A stretch of 64,000 nucleotides of DNA from Apostichopus japonicus (taxonomy: Eukaryota; Echinodermata; Holothuroidea; Aspidochirotida; Stichopodidae). Below the pieces are notes generated by a model. It did no database searches. It was not told the origin of the DNA and saw only the letters and a program-made list of their open reading frames with translations. This document shows, one piece after another, positions 38,915 to 64,000 of the stretch; the stretch's first letter is position 1, and each line of letters opens with the position of its first letter. Location: contig NC_092575.1 of assembly GCF_037975245.1 (NCBI RefSeq), positions 14,674,310 through 14,738,309 on the forward strand, read 5' to 3'. The position numbers were made by a program, and so were the translations under genes.

Positions 38915-41464
38915 AGCGGCATGTCAGTAAGGATACCTGTAGGAAGCATTTAGAATATCCATCCTTTGTACGAAGACGTATAGATGTTGTTAAAGTTATG
39001 TGAGTCAGTATTTCCATGGAGTAATACTGTAACAATGTGAAATCAGAGCCGTATACGGCTCTGTGTAAAAACTGGTAATACCGTCCTCTATATAGTTGCG
39101 ACATACTTTGCTTAGCAACTGAATGAAACTGGTTGTGTATGTATGTCTGATGTTGTAATTGCTTCTACCGCCACCAACAATAAATTTGGCTGTGGTGGTT
39201 ATTAGTTTAATTATATAGTGTGTACACAATATATGAGAGGGTGTAAGTGGGGAGGTAGGTCGGCAAACTATCCTCTCTGAAATGGAAAGATCAGATGGCA
39301 TGAAGTCGAGAAGGGGACAAATGCAGGTGATATTTTATGCCCTGATTTGAATAGAAAACGAAACAATGCTTCTGATATCGTTTTTCTATTGTAGTTAGAC
39401 ATGCTTCACCTGTCTTTAACCCATCCCATTTGACTCAATATTTTAATCCTTTAATAACCGATTAAGTAAAAGGCTTCGTTTATAACAATAGCGGTTCCAT
39501 ATTAATTCAATAAGATGTCCAATTAATTTCTTTCCTTTATCTTATACTGAACAACAAACTAACGATAAGGGCTTAAAGGGTCAATTTCGTTTACAAAAGA
39601 AATATATTTAATAAATTATTTGTTATAAAAAATATAGATTTTTTGTCAAATAAACAAAACACTGAGTTTGATATTGTGCTTTCTCCAATTTATCCGATCA
39701 ATCAAATCATCAACCGCTATTGTATTATTCAAACAAATCTTTTGTTTTAAAATATCTAATAAGGGTCTTCATCAGAAAAATACTTTTAAATCACCCCTTT
39801 TGTGTGTGTCCTCTTTTATTGTGGGGTGGGCTTCCTCGGGGGGGGGGGGCTGTCTCATTATCCTTTATTATTATTATTATAATTATTATTATTTTCATCA
39901 TAATATCATAATTCGTCAATGCCCTGCTGTCCTTGAATTTGAAGTAAGTGTGGCCAGACGCCGTGAAAGAGATTAATGCTATAGAAAACTTCGACTTCGA
40001 TTATAAATACAGTAATATCAGTATTTTACTTTGTTTAATGTTAAAATACTTGTGCAATGTGAAGGCTATTTAGATATGAAAATATATTTTTTCGGCAACG
40101 TGTGGTGTCTTGTGAATTTCATTAGAAAAAGAGGATATGTTATATATACAAAATTAAACTAAAGCAGAGGGTTTACATTTGATAGGTAAACATGCAATGT
40201 TAATATTTATATTATCAACATCAATCGTACCATCTTTAAATCTAACTTTAAATTACAGGCTTCTCTCTGCATTTTGAGGTTAAACATGGCATTCAACTGA
40301 AGCTGAAGTTTGGTTGACAAATTCCAGGTCCGGGATGGTATACGGGAAAACTTCGCAGAAATGTTCTTACAAAGGTTAACGTTAATGACGTGTTCCTGGT
40401 TTTGCTTTTGGAGTTCGTTTTATTCTTCAAGTATGTGATTCCATCGACTTTTGATCAGGTCATCTCAGCAGGGGTTAGGAGCCGGGGGAGGGGGGAATTT
40501 TTCCAAAATAGCAATGTGCCCTACTGGCAAATAAAATATGCCCCTTTCATGAAGAACTGTCTTTTGGATATCTTAAGCCTTTGTTAATTTTAATATTTTA
40601 TTTTAATTATTTATTTTTAGTCTGTACATGCTATTTTTAAAATGGTATCCCATATCTTTTTTTGCAGCACGGTTAACAATAAACAATCTCAATAAATAGT
40701 ATTGATAGCATACTAACACATCATATATATTTAAGTGATATGGCCGGTATGAATCGGTTTATAGCATATACGAGTGGTGGTTGTGGAATGAGAAAGTGCC
40801 CCTCTGATTTTGTGCCCCCGCCCCACACTTTTTGGAGGCTTCATACCCCCTTGGATCTCAGAACGATAAAATAAATGTATACCTATCAGTTTCCTGAGTG
40901 AACCCGTTATTAAGCAAGTTTAATTTCAATAATTCGTGTTCAATTCCTCAAGATAAAATGGGTAAAATACTGCCACTGATGCCGTGCAATGATAACTGGT
41001 GCAGTGGCAGAAGCTTACTGCAGAATGAAACGTCAGCAACTTCGTCCTGTGACATTAAATGAATACCGCATGTTAAGCATGAAGAGAAACATGCCGTTAT
41101 GTGTGGGTGGGTCACTCAGTTTGATGTCGAACAAGGTCTTTTGGCGATCGTTCTATGACATTAGTACAGTAACAGACAAAAAAATGCAAAATTCTTATCA
41201 TAATGTTGCACCGAATCAGTCACCGCACAGAATGACATAGCAACGAAAATGTCATTTGATGCTTCGGAAAGACTTGTGCTGCATATTTAGTTACTGAGGG
41301 TTAATGGAATAATGTCCGTTTCGGCGATCCATACATATCACAATTCAAGGTAGTCGGGACTGACACGACGACACAGGTCGCGATTCACACGAAATTAATT
41401 ATTTCTTTACTTCGCCCTCTATTGGCGATGACACTATCTACAGACTTTAGTTCTTAACTTTTCT
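38915..41464. other. Intergenic, nothing recognised
   Basis: Includes a short TTA/ATT run at 39866–39893 and a G run at 39838. An 83-codon frame at 40989 has no recognisable motif. Confidence 0.4.
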
Positions 41465-41535
41465 TTCAGTAGCGGATTTGAAGTTCGAGGCAATTAAAAT
41501 AATTAATTGCCTCGAACTTCAAATCCGCTACTGAA
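41465..41535. repeat. Perfect 33-bp inverted repeat with 5-nt loop
   Basis: The arm at 41465–41497 (starting TTCAGTAGCGGATTTG) is the exact reverse complement of 41503–41535 (ending CAAATCCGCTACTGAA); the loop is AATAA. All 33 positions pair. It lies 773 bp upstream of the MMP-B start codon. Such perfection suggests a recent origin or selection. Confidence 0.95.
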
Positions 41536-41889
41536 CGTAAACGTAAAGAAATCGATTGGATCTTTCGTATTAAGTCCCACATCACCGGCCTCAACAAAGA
41601 CTTGGGACCCCTTAACAACTATCAGTTCTACAAACATATGTAATCCGTTCTTTTCTTTTTAATCCGCTTCCTGTATAGTTATGGTTGATTTGGTTCTAAT
41701 TCCATCAATGCAACTTACACTTATCTAGCTAGCGTCACACTTTCATTGTGTTACATTTTGTACTTTTCATTCGACTGCCAAGTATTGCTGACCAAGGTCC
41801 CAGGGGGACGGAAAATTCCAATATATTTTCTAAAACTTTACTCCTTATATGTCAATTATGAGTCATATCTTATTTCTCTGGTCTTCTCT

Positions 41890-41924
<35 letters not shown>

Positions 41925-42307
41925 ACCCACCCACGTTGGGCTAACAAAAACTATATAACGTACGACACCGTATAGGAACATGTATGCTGGGATTTTTTTT
42001 TTTCTAGGGGCTTAGGTTTATGCAAATAAAGGGGTTAGTCTTTCAACAACAACAAAAGGTGCTTGCTTCCAGTTTGCAATGGTACCGAACAAAAGATAAA
42101 TTGACCTTGTTATAGCATGACGTTCCAAAAAATATGGTTATTAACAATTATATTTTCTAAAAAGAATTAAAAAAGATAATACAGTACCTGTTTTGAGTTT
42201 ATCCTGTTACGACCGTCCGCAAGAAGAAAACCAAGGAGAAACTCATACTGATGTGCATTAAAAGTCTGGTTTAAACGAAGATAAAACGAAAAAGAAAAAT
42301 AAGCAAT
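41536..42307. other. 5' flank of MMP-B
   Basis: Should contain the MMP-B promoter and 5' UTR. A TA run lies at 41893–41922. No clear TATA box stands out near the start codon. Confidence 0.4.
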
Positions 42308-55555
<13,248 letters not shown>

Positions 55556-56493
55556 TAACACCAATACCAAACCTACCAACGTAAGGTGTTTTCTTCCTTC
55601 ACCGTCGGGCGGAACATCTGTCAGAAATTTGAGAAAATTGGTTCAGCTTTATAACCTTTTTTGTTCTTATGCATAATACATATTTCATAAATTAATGTCT
55701 AAAAGTCATCCTTCAAGAGTACACATTTTCTCGTGAAATAATAATTCACAACTAGTTTGGGTACTGTTTTTTGATGCATATAGAGTCATCCATTTCTTTA
55801 GTTTTGCCACTCAGCAATTCTCACTATGGTAATACCTGAAATAGTTGCTATACGGTTGATCAACTTTTGGCCTACTGTAAATTAAAAACTATACAATTAT
55901 GAAAGAATATATATTTAAGGCTCTTTACATATTGCTATGATCAATACTTGACGTTAGCAAAAAACAAAATTTTTGTTCTCCATATACTTTAGTACACCAC
56001 TGGGTATACTGAATAGACAGTTGAATAATGCAAAAGACTGATTTCAGCAGTTTTTCCAGCAAACAAATATTTCATTTCATGCGTCAGTAAATACCAAAAT
56101 GCTTTGTCTGACCCTCAACAATATATTCAATCTGACATATCTGATCATAATATGACAAGTATTATAATACCGAGATAGATGGAATAAGGAATAAATATAG
56201 CATGACCCATATAATATGCTATAGGAATAACTGACACTACAACTAAAAATTGATCATTAAGTTCCTTTTCTCTCCCTTTTGATGGGGGGGGGGGGTGGTT
56301 GCTAGTTTGTGTAATATTCAATCTGCATGGCAACTGAGCGAAACAAAATTAAGGGTTACGCAATTTGTATTCTAATAATTTCTAATCAGACAAGGTACTT
56401 TGTTACCTGCCATCCATTAAAAATTGGAATTATATTTAGAGGTCACAAAAACTTCATAATTGGAATTGAAACACGTTTAATATTCCTTTAATG
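55556..56493 (+). other. MMP-B 3' UTR region
   Basis: Follows the MMP-B stop codon. A candidate AATAAA signal lies at 56190–56195, giving a 3' UTR of about 650 nt, with no cDNA support. A G run lies at 56284–56295. Confidence 0.35.
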
Positions 56494-56507
56494 AAAGTCA
56501 TAAAAGT

Positions 56508-56743
56508 CATCAATTACATAAGAACAAATTACGTGGGCCGTTTCCGTTCCAAACCTTAAAGGCCACTTTTAGTACGTACCCATTTTTATTTGAAGAATAG
56601 TGGTTGCTGTTATGCCATTACTGTTATGTTTATATGCATAAAGGTTTTAATGCAGAATGTTTGCGTTTATGTACTTTAAGGAAAAATATGTAATGAATGT
56701 TGTTGTTGCAAAAGATGAACAATAAATGATGGCTTAAAAAAAA
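56508..56743 (+). mobile_element. Short retrocopy with poly(A) tail and 14-bp TSD
   Basis: About 225 bp ending in AATAAATGATGGCTT plus an A tract of about 9–12. The AATAAA at 56721 sits about 14 bp before the tail, as in an mRNA 3' end. The 14-mer AAAGTCATAAAAGT occurs just before it (56494–56507) and just after the tail (56744–56757). Together these are the marks of LINE-driven retroposition of an RNA. No source gene is recognised and no open frame remains, so it is probably a 5'-truncated copy of a 3' UTR or of a LINE end. Confidence 0.8.
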
Positions 56744-56757
56744 AAAGTCATAAAAGT

Positions 56758-59666
56758 AGATTTATAATACAGAGCACTGCATAATATACATAGCAGGTGT
56801 GTTTGACATCTAAACCAATCGATCCCTATCTTTAAAGTCTAAGAATATTTTTTTTAAAGGGGGGGGGGGGGGTAAGCGAGACCTTCTGTTACGCTGATGC
56901 CTTCAGTCAATGACCTCACCTTAACATCTGTTGACTGCTGTATGTTGTTATATCGACTTTAAAAACGAGCCGATGGAAAACACTCAAAAGGGGGTCATGT
57001 AACAGGTTGACCATAAAGAAGACAGAAAAACAATTACATCTTAACAAATTTTTCTATTTCTTCTTTTGAACAGCATAAGACTGCATATCATATCATCTTC
57101 AATTTTCATATTTTGATCACGGGACAGTTGATTTATATAACCTCAAACCTGTATATAATAAAAAATACATGTAACTAACTTTATCAAAAATATTATGACC
57201 TTATTTGTAAATTTGTGAAGAAAATATACTTCTTTTTTCTATAAATTGATTGTCAAAGAAGGAATGTAATTATGTTGTACTTACATGTGTGAAAACTACA
57301 TATATAGTGATTGCATCCTTTCTTGCGTAGATATGACTCATTTAATGTTAGTAAATATATATATATATTTATATGTAGACAATGGAATGAGTAACATCGT
57401 TAATGGCAATTAAACTGACATCGTGTTTTTCTTTCTTTCTACAATATTCAATTTGATTATCCTAATTATCCTAATCGATCCTGATTATCCTAATCGAATT
57501 ATCCTAATCGAATTATCCTAATTATCCTAATCGAATTGATTGATTATCCTATTGATTATCCTATTGATTATCGAATTGATTGATTATCCTAATCAAATTG
57601 ATTATCCTAATCGATTATCCTAATCGAAATTGATTATCCTAAGCTTAACGAAAAACTTGCGTACATGACTATTGCTCTTAAAATTGCCTTTTTCAAATTG
57701 CAACTTAATTTGAATTTTCGTTTCCGATTTGCAAACAGAAATATAAAGACAATACATACAAAAAAAAGTACAGATGAAATGCTAGAAAATCGAACAAGAA
57801 CGTTTGCAGAATAACTGTTAATTTATAATCACATGCGTAACGTTTGGGAGCCTCGTTTGGGGGCATCTAGAGATGTGCATATGTACACACAAAAAACCCC
57901 ATCTGAACACAAACAATTAAGACAACAAAAAACTGTACAGATATGTAAACAAAATAACCCCTGCCATTCTCTTCCGACGACCCTGTCCCCCAAACATATC
58001 CCTCCTCATCACTATACGCTCCGCTAACTCATAAGTAACAAATCATTTTTTTTTTGCCCTGGGGGAGAGGGGGTCTGGAGAGGGGGGTCGGCTATATTTA
58101 GAGCATGCAAGACAGATATCTTTCTTCGATTTTCTCCCTAAGAACAGGTGTCAATTTCTATTCATTAAGGAGAAGCAATTCATCTTTCACACAGAGCGCG
58201 AGAGATATAGGAATGACCAGGAATAACACGATTTGAAGATGAAGTCTTTACCTTACCTCGGTTGAAAGAAAAACAAGGTTTATATCTTTTCAATATACAA
58301 ACTGAATTCGGACTGTTCTCACAAATATATATAGATTTAGACAAAAATCATTCGATTCTTAAAGAGGCCATGACACGAAAAATCCAACTACTCGAGAGTA
58401 ACTTCCTCTGAATCTATGAGAAAATATATGTTCAAAACTATCCTCATCACCTTGAAAACCTCAAGGACTAATTATTAATTAACGTTTTAATATTCGCATC
58501 CGAAAATAGATATCTGAAAATGCGATTTCACAACAAGACAATGATGACGTCATGGCGCCCTAGTCATCAAACTTTCTTTTCCAGTGATCTTTCTAACAAT
58601 TCGTGTCTAAAATTGTATAGGGATGATGTTTCTCTCCATATAACTTACGAGTGAGTATTCTGTGTAAAAGAAAGAGATATGGGGGAAGGGGTCGATGTCG
58701 GTGGTAATTTTGAACTCATGCAGACCCCCAAAGACGATATGAATATTAATTCATTTATTATCCATTTACACCCAGTTGGGACAAATTTTTCCATACTGTA
58801 GTGTTATCTCCCGTCATGGAGCACTCGTATAGTGTCAGAACGAGCAGTATATGAATACCACGTTTTTATCAGATCAAGGTTAGGAACTGTTTCAACTTAC
58901 AATACGAGTGCTTTTGAAGCATGATATTGGAGTACCGTTTAGAGAGGTATTAGCATTAGGAAATTGTCCCAACTGGCTGTCCATTTATCACAAACGTACC
59001 AAGATAAGTATACATCAACGTGAAAAGTAGTCAACCAAAAAAATATCTTGAGAGCTTGAAGCCCCATTACACACTCAATCTCAAAGGTCGAAACAATGAT
59101 ACTTTTCAGTACTATTGTGTACTATAAAATGATCCCACATATCACGAGGATGCGCTTTCTTACATGCCCGGCCTCCCCCCCCCCCTCCCCCACACCCCAC
59201 CCATCTCCATCTGCCCACACAATACCCCTTGTAACTTAAAGTTTAAATATCCTAAGTAATTATACACTGTTATTATAATATTAAAATGGTTTATAACTTT
59301 TGAAGCGAAATTGTGCAAGTCATACAAAAAAAAATATTGTTCTCTATTACTAGTTATCAACAACAACTGTGGTATTTTTTTTCGGTTTCAGGTTAGTGAT
59401 GCAGCTTTTTCCTTATAATGTCATTGTTGGTACACAATTAACGTGAAAGGAACTATATAAATTCTGTCAGTATCGACCTGTTACTAAATAGTGTTTTCTT
59501 CATAAATATTCCCCGAAAATATAATTACCCTCGACCTTGATATTATTACTTTTAATCTGCTAACACAGTTGAACGAATTTCGTGCATTTGTGTAAGTATA
59601 CACAACGAATACAATGAGTGGATTGTATACGCTATTATAAGCACAGGCACAAAGTTATCGTACGAC
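56758..59666. other. Between MMP-B and MMP-C, no gene seen
   Basis: Mostly AT-rich DNA with G/C runs near 56857, 58070 and 59173, and a repeat listed separately. No exon is recognised. Confidence 0.45.
57452..57641. repeat. ATTATCCTAATCGA minisatellite
   Basis: About 15 irregular units mixing GATTATCCTA, ATCGAATT and ATTGATT. Confidence 0.9.
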
Positions 59667-59676
59667 AATATATATA
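59667..59676 (+). promoter_or_regulatory. Candidate TATA box for MMP-C
   Basis: AATATATATAC, 64–73 bp before the MMP-C start codon, a suitable distance for a short 5' UTR. Sequence-only support in AT-rich DNA. Confidence 0.3.
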
Positions 59677-59739
59677 CAACGTACCACGAACACATTACCA
59701 CCAACTATATCGCTCGAGTACCGGAATTTTGACAGAAAC

Positions 59740-59853
59740 ATGGAGTGTTTCAGATATTTTCTGATATACATTTTAACGATTTACGCCTTCTCCGCGGATG
59801 CTGCACCTTCAAACAGGCACGTCAGTTCAGAGGAAATGAACAACCACGCAAAG
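59740..59853 (+). CDS. MMP-C exon 1: start of a third MMP paralogue (partial)
   Basis: Thirty-eight codons from ATG to a GTATTG donor in phase 0. The hydrophobic core YFLIYILTIYAFSADA is followed by a likely cleavage after ADA, then APSNRHVSSEEMNNHAK. Length, phase, signal peptide and following short charged segment match exon 1 of MMP-A and MMP-B, and it lies in tandem with MMP-B. No exon 2 (expected to begin with a W-L-x-x-[FY]-G-Y-L motif) was found before 64000, so intron 1 would be longer than 4.1 kb and the rest lies outside. The call depends on position and exon shape, not on a catalytic motif. Confidence 0.6.
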
Positions 59854-60493
59854 GTATTGGAAGTGTTGTATACTTTTCGTATATAAAACTATATAGTAAC
59901 GTGTATGTTTTCAGGAAGTTAAACTCCTGCTGTCAGCATGTATGGTTATTTTAGTGTGCACGGGTGACAATACGTTGAGAGATAAATTCTTTAGTTGAAG
60001 GATGTCTTTATTATTGTCAGTACGTGTCATTTGTACACGGTATACAGATCATGTATTTAAAATAGGCCTAAGTTTATTACTACCGTTGTAACACATGTGA
60101 TTTCTAAAGATATTAACACTTCAGTATATACAATATGTGGTCTCAAATGACCTGTTTACGATGCAAAACAGTATATATACATTCCTTGAATTATTGTCAC
60201 TGTTTTCAAGTGTTGGACAAATGGAGTAGGGACGTATGTCAATGTCATAGGTTCGTGGTTTGGAGTGTATCGTTTGAGACATTGTTGTACATTAGACATC
60301 ACGGAAACGTTGTAAGAGGATTTACCGATATAGAGAGATAACCATTGCGAACTAAGTAAAACCCTTAAGCGAACTAAGTAAAGTCATTGTTCTGAAAGGA
60401 AACCCTTAGGCACAAACATAATTTTGATAAATTGTAGACAGTTACAAACACTCCTTTACCACTTTTTAGTTTTTGACAACTGACCGTTTAAAA

Positions 60494-61574
60494 CAGGCGC
60501 GGCGGAACGGAAAAATTATTGGGGGGCTAATGTGTGGAGACTATCTAAGCGGAGCGCCACCATCGGTTGGCGCGGAGCGTACAAGAAAATTTTGGGTTTT
60601 TTCAAACCCCCAGATGGCCGGAAACGGCACTTCCCGAGTGTTTTATGCTGCGAATACCTAGCCCTAAAATATAGGTCTCAAGCCTGCAATTTCTCAGATT
60701 GCACGTAAAAGTCTGTGAAAACATTGTAATTTGTATATCCGATGGTGTTTTAAGAGAGTAGCTATTACTCGTAGTGTACTCGCGAAGACGTTTTTGAGTG
60801 TAGTAAGGGCAGTGGCGGAGCTAGGGGTATTGGTCGGGGGGGGGGGCAAGAATGGTCTGTAGGGGCGCTTTCGACACTATCTAAGCGGAGCGCCATCACA
60901 GTTTGGCGCAGAGCGTACATAAAATTTTTGAGTAAAGACACTCCCTAGATTGCAGGAAATGACCCTTTCCGGGCCTTGCTAATTTGCAGATAAACGGAGA
61001 ATAAATAGGTGTCGTCGCCATTTTGTCGAAAAATTACACCAACAGAATATGACAAATGTCAATAGGTATATGAGAGCGCAATAAAATAGTCAATAATCGC
61101 GAATAAGTAAAAAAGAGCGCCAGCAGTCCATTTGAGTCCGTCAGGGGGGGGGGGGGGACATCCGCCCCTGACTGTATATATGGATGCTCCGCCACTTAGT
61201 AAGGGGATGTTGAAGAACTGGCTGAAATGAGGCAAGTCATTGGCCTAAGACGAAGTTGTGTTACGCTTACCGATACTCACACTCACTGCTTCCACTTTTC
61301 ACGGGGCGTGAAGACGCGGTTGGGGTGACAATGTGGTCTATAGCAGGGGACGGGCCGAGGGTCCCCCAGCAATTACTAAAATTATTACACCTATATAGTA
61401 TACTTGTGCATCGGACAGATCGACAAGTATGCATTGCAAAATGGGCAGATGCGTGCACGTTTCGGAGCCTTGGTAAATATTGGGGGGGCTTATCATGCAT
61501 TTGCCCCCTCAACTTTTTCATTGGGGGCTGAGCCCCCCCCAAGCCCCCCCCCCCCCCCGGTTCCGCCGCCACTG
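60494..61574. mobile_element. hAT-like element, TSD GTTTAAAA, carrying a nested element
   Basis: The left end is CAGGCGCGGCGGAACGG; the right end reverse-complemented is CAGTGGCGGCGGAACC. An exact 8-bp duplication GTTTAAAA lies at 60486–60493 and 61575–61582. Without the nested insert at 60810 it is about 690 bp. The segment near 60540–60625 is homologous to part of the element at 48862, which accounts for the shared 18-residue string DYLSGAPPSVGAERTRKF in spurious frames at both sites. Confidence 0.85.
60810..61197. mobile_element. hAT-like MITE, 388 bp, nested, TSD AGTAAGGG
   Basis: Left end CAGTGGCGGAGC; right end GCTCCGCCACTT, an inverted match except for the terminal base. The flanking direct repeat is TAGTAAGGG (60801–60809) and TAGTAAGGG (61197–61205), 8 or 9 bp depending on the boundary. 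Inside is a copy of the CTATCTAAGCGGAGCGCCA segment seen in its host, and G runs near both ends. Confidence 0.85.
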
Positions 61575-61582
61575 GTTTAAAA

Positions 61583-64000
61583 TAGTTGAGGCTCATCACT
61601 TAAAGTGCCTGTACCTTGTAGTATAATGCACATAGCATTATTTCAGTTACTCAGATGCAACACAGAATTTGATGGGAAAAGTAAGACTTTTATGGCCTTA
61701 AATGACGTTTATGTGTTACAAATTTCTCAAGGACATTTGGTCTTGAATGAGATCATCCAAGTGTGTTTTAGAGTTTCATTTGAAGCGAACATATTTTGGT
61801 CGAGTTATGAGAAGTTATAAAACAACAGATTAACATTAACATTTCGAGGAGCTGATGTTATCATCAAAATGAGCTTTAATGGAGCACTCCAGATATATTG
61901 TATTTCATGAATATTGTAGACTTAATACATAAGAATAAAGATTCTTAAGTCAAGGGTAAGATCAAACCAACGGTCTTCGCCTCAAACGTGTCTCATTTTG
62001 ATTTTTTTCTTTGTCTAGGCTTATATCATTCTACTATGGTATGCCCTGATCAATATCATACAATATGGGTGTTTGCTTGGTTCACAACATTTTCCAATCC
62101 CCAACTATCCATTGTCCCATGTTCTTCATGAGAACAAAAAAACAAAAAAACATGCGTGACAACAGCTGATTGAAGTGAATTGATATTCATTCGCTTCTTA
62201 AATATAGTCCCACAACAAAAATACATGTAGAGGGTTTGCAAGCCGCTACAAATATCATAATAAGAGGAATAGCTTGATTTTGTTTCTTGTTTGTTCATTC
62301 ATTCATTTATTTTTTCATTCATTCTTTTACCCATTTATTCATTTGCAAGGATCTTTACGAAATAAAATTTAAAATTCTTTTCTTTGCTATGATAATGTTG
62401 CAGTTTTAGTGTCTGCATTTCGTCGACTATAAATGTGAGTCAAAGCTTTGCAGAAAAATTGCTGACATATAAATCTGAGAACAGATTAAACTTGTGACGG
62501 CACATTAACAATTCTTTCGAAAAGGTGCGGTTAAAATGTGTTTGTTTTGTCTTTTTCTGGTCCAATTCCTCCTCCCCCCCCCCCCCCCTCCTTTATAATC
62601 TGAGTTTAAAAATAATTGCGGTTATTGAGGTTTTCCTTTATCTATAGAAGATCGAGGGTCTTCATTTTAATGACAGTTTTGTCACAGCATACAAACCGCT
62701 GCAACAGAGTATAGGATATTCTACGGAGTTGTATATTTAACTACAATGGCGATATTCTGAAAACAAGTGAAGCTTGCAATTTGGACCCTGAATTCTCCGG
62801 CGCAGTATACTTAGATTTGATGGTATATCTTGTATGATATAAATGATTTTAGTGCTAGCACTACATTCGGAAAGTAATATGTGGCTAATTGACTTCTTTT
62901 TTGAAATGGAAGGAATATAATTACTATATATTATATATATATTTTTTTTAAAAAGGAGGGGATATGTCCCTGATGTCGTATACGGGGTACAAAAATAAGA
63001 GCAAAAAAAAAGTGGAATTTTATAGACGTGAAATGATGCATTTTGAGGTATATTTCGGTCTATGATGAGTTCTATCCGCAAGGTTGTGCTAATAAATATT
63101 TTTTAATGTTTTGATAGAGTTGGAAAGGTATACCACACCCCTCACCCCTCGACCCATATATCCCCCCCCCCAGATTCTACACTGATTTTAGATTCCCTAA
63201 GCTGAAATTTTAGTCTATAGTTTGTAATACCACCCCCCCCCCCTCCACAACCTTCCTCCCCATCATCCTCCCCTACATGTAAATAAGACCCTACCGGGTT
63301 CTGCACCGGAACCGATTAAGATAGCTCCTTTTTTATCACAGATTATAGAAGTCTATAGTACAATTTACCGTCTGTCGCTGTCATAAGGCTGTTTTCGCAT
63401 TTGGATTTTACAGTGTCTACAAACACTTGGCATTTATTTTGTTACGATTGCTGGAAAATTTCAACCAAATGTCAATAGCTAAAATTTGTTCTTACTTCGT
63501 TTAAACGATAAGTTTTTCTCTGAGAGTAAGGGGATGTCCCTCTCCACACCCCCCCCCCCGACCCCCACACCCCACCCCATAAGTAGCTTACAACAAGAAG
63601 AAAACAGAGGAATGTAATAAATTCCAAAGAAATTTTGGATTTTATTACTCTTTCTGACAAGTAATTTTGTGCTTGAAAATTGCTCGGAGAGAACACGTAA
63701 TATTGTGTTTTCATATGAGTTTTCTACCCAATAATAGCTAATCCCCTTCTCTTGAGGAATACCTTCCTAAGCAATTAGTGATAGGTATTTTGAGTGACTA
63801 TAGGCATATGCATAACGATCAATACGTGATTGTGTCAGTGTCCAAAGTGGTTTTCATATAGAATTTCTCTTTACAATACTTTGAATCTATATCGTAGGCC
63901 TATATATAACTTTAGAAAACAACCTCAGATGAGCTTTACAAGTGATTTTAAAATTCTTGTTGACTTAAGCTGATAAGTATATTTGACATATTTGGTAATG
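61583..64000. other. Presumed MMP-C intron 1, no exon seen
   Basis: AT-rich with C runs near 62573, 63163, 63233 and 63548. None of the open frames shows an MMP prodomain or cysteine switch. Confidence 0.45.

Overview
The window looks like nuclear DNA from an invertebrate animal. It is AT-rich, with multi-exon genes split by GT–AG introns, long microsatellites, and many short non-autonomous transposons and SINEs. The gene family (secreted or surface matrix metalloproteinases, MMPs, in a local cluster) and the repeat style would suit an echinoderm, perhaps a sea cucumber. That placement is inference; no marker in the window fixes the species.

Only three genes can be supported, all MMPs (peptidase family M10A). 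MMP-A lies on the minus strand (26913 down to 19419, 8 coding exons, 497 aa). MMP-B lies on the plus strand (42308 to 55555, 8 coding exons, 536 aa). MMP-C starts on the plus strand at 59740; only exon 1 (38 aa) is inside the window. A and B are head to head with about 15.4 kb between their start codons; B and C are in tandem. A and B use the same eight-exon plan with identical intron phases (0,2,1,1,0,1,1), so they are duplicates of one ancestor. Each reads as signal peptide, prodomain with PRCG cysteine switch, basic cleavage site, catalytic domain with HExGHxxGxxH zinc site and Met-turn, hinge, hemopexin domain, then a hydrophobic C-terminal tail with no cytoplasmic part. The tail resembles a GPI-anchor signal, so both are probably GPI-anchored, furin-activated surface proteases.

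Between and within the genes: 1–19.4 kb is gene-free and holds TA arrays, a 42-bp and a 108-bp tandem repeat, two hAT-like MITEs, a 250-bp near-palindrome and a SINE. 27–42.3 kb is gene-free and holds a decayed LINE reverse transcriptase, a long ATT/GTT array, duplicated unknown repeats and a perfect 33-bp-arm hairpin. The introns of MMP-B hold three SINEs, a GATATC-rich foldback element with its own target-site duplication and a SINE nested in it, an hAT-like MITE, an 11-bp minisatellite and a (CAT)n array. Downstream of MMP-B is a short retrocopy with a poly(A) tail and 14-bp flanking duplications. Intron 1 of MMP-C holds two hAT-like elements, one nested in the other.

Most long open frames here are repeats or chance. 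The parts most likely to be new are the mobile-element families, whose boundaries can be set from target-site duplications visible in the sequence.
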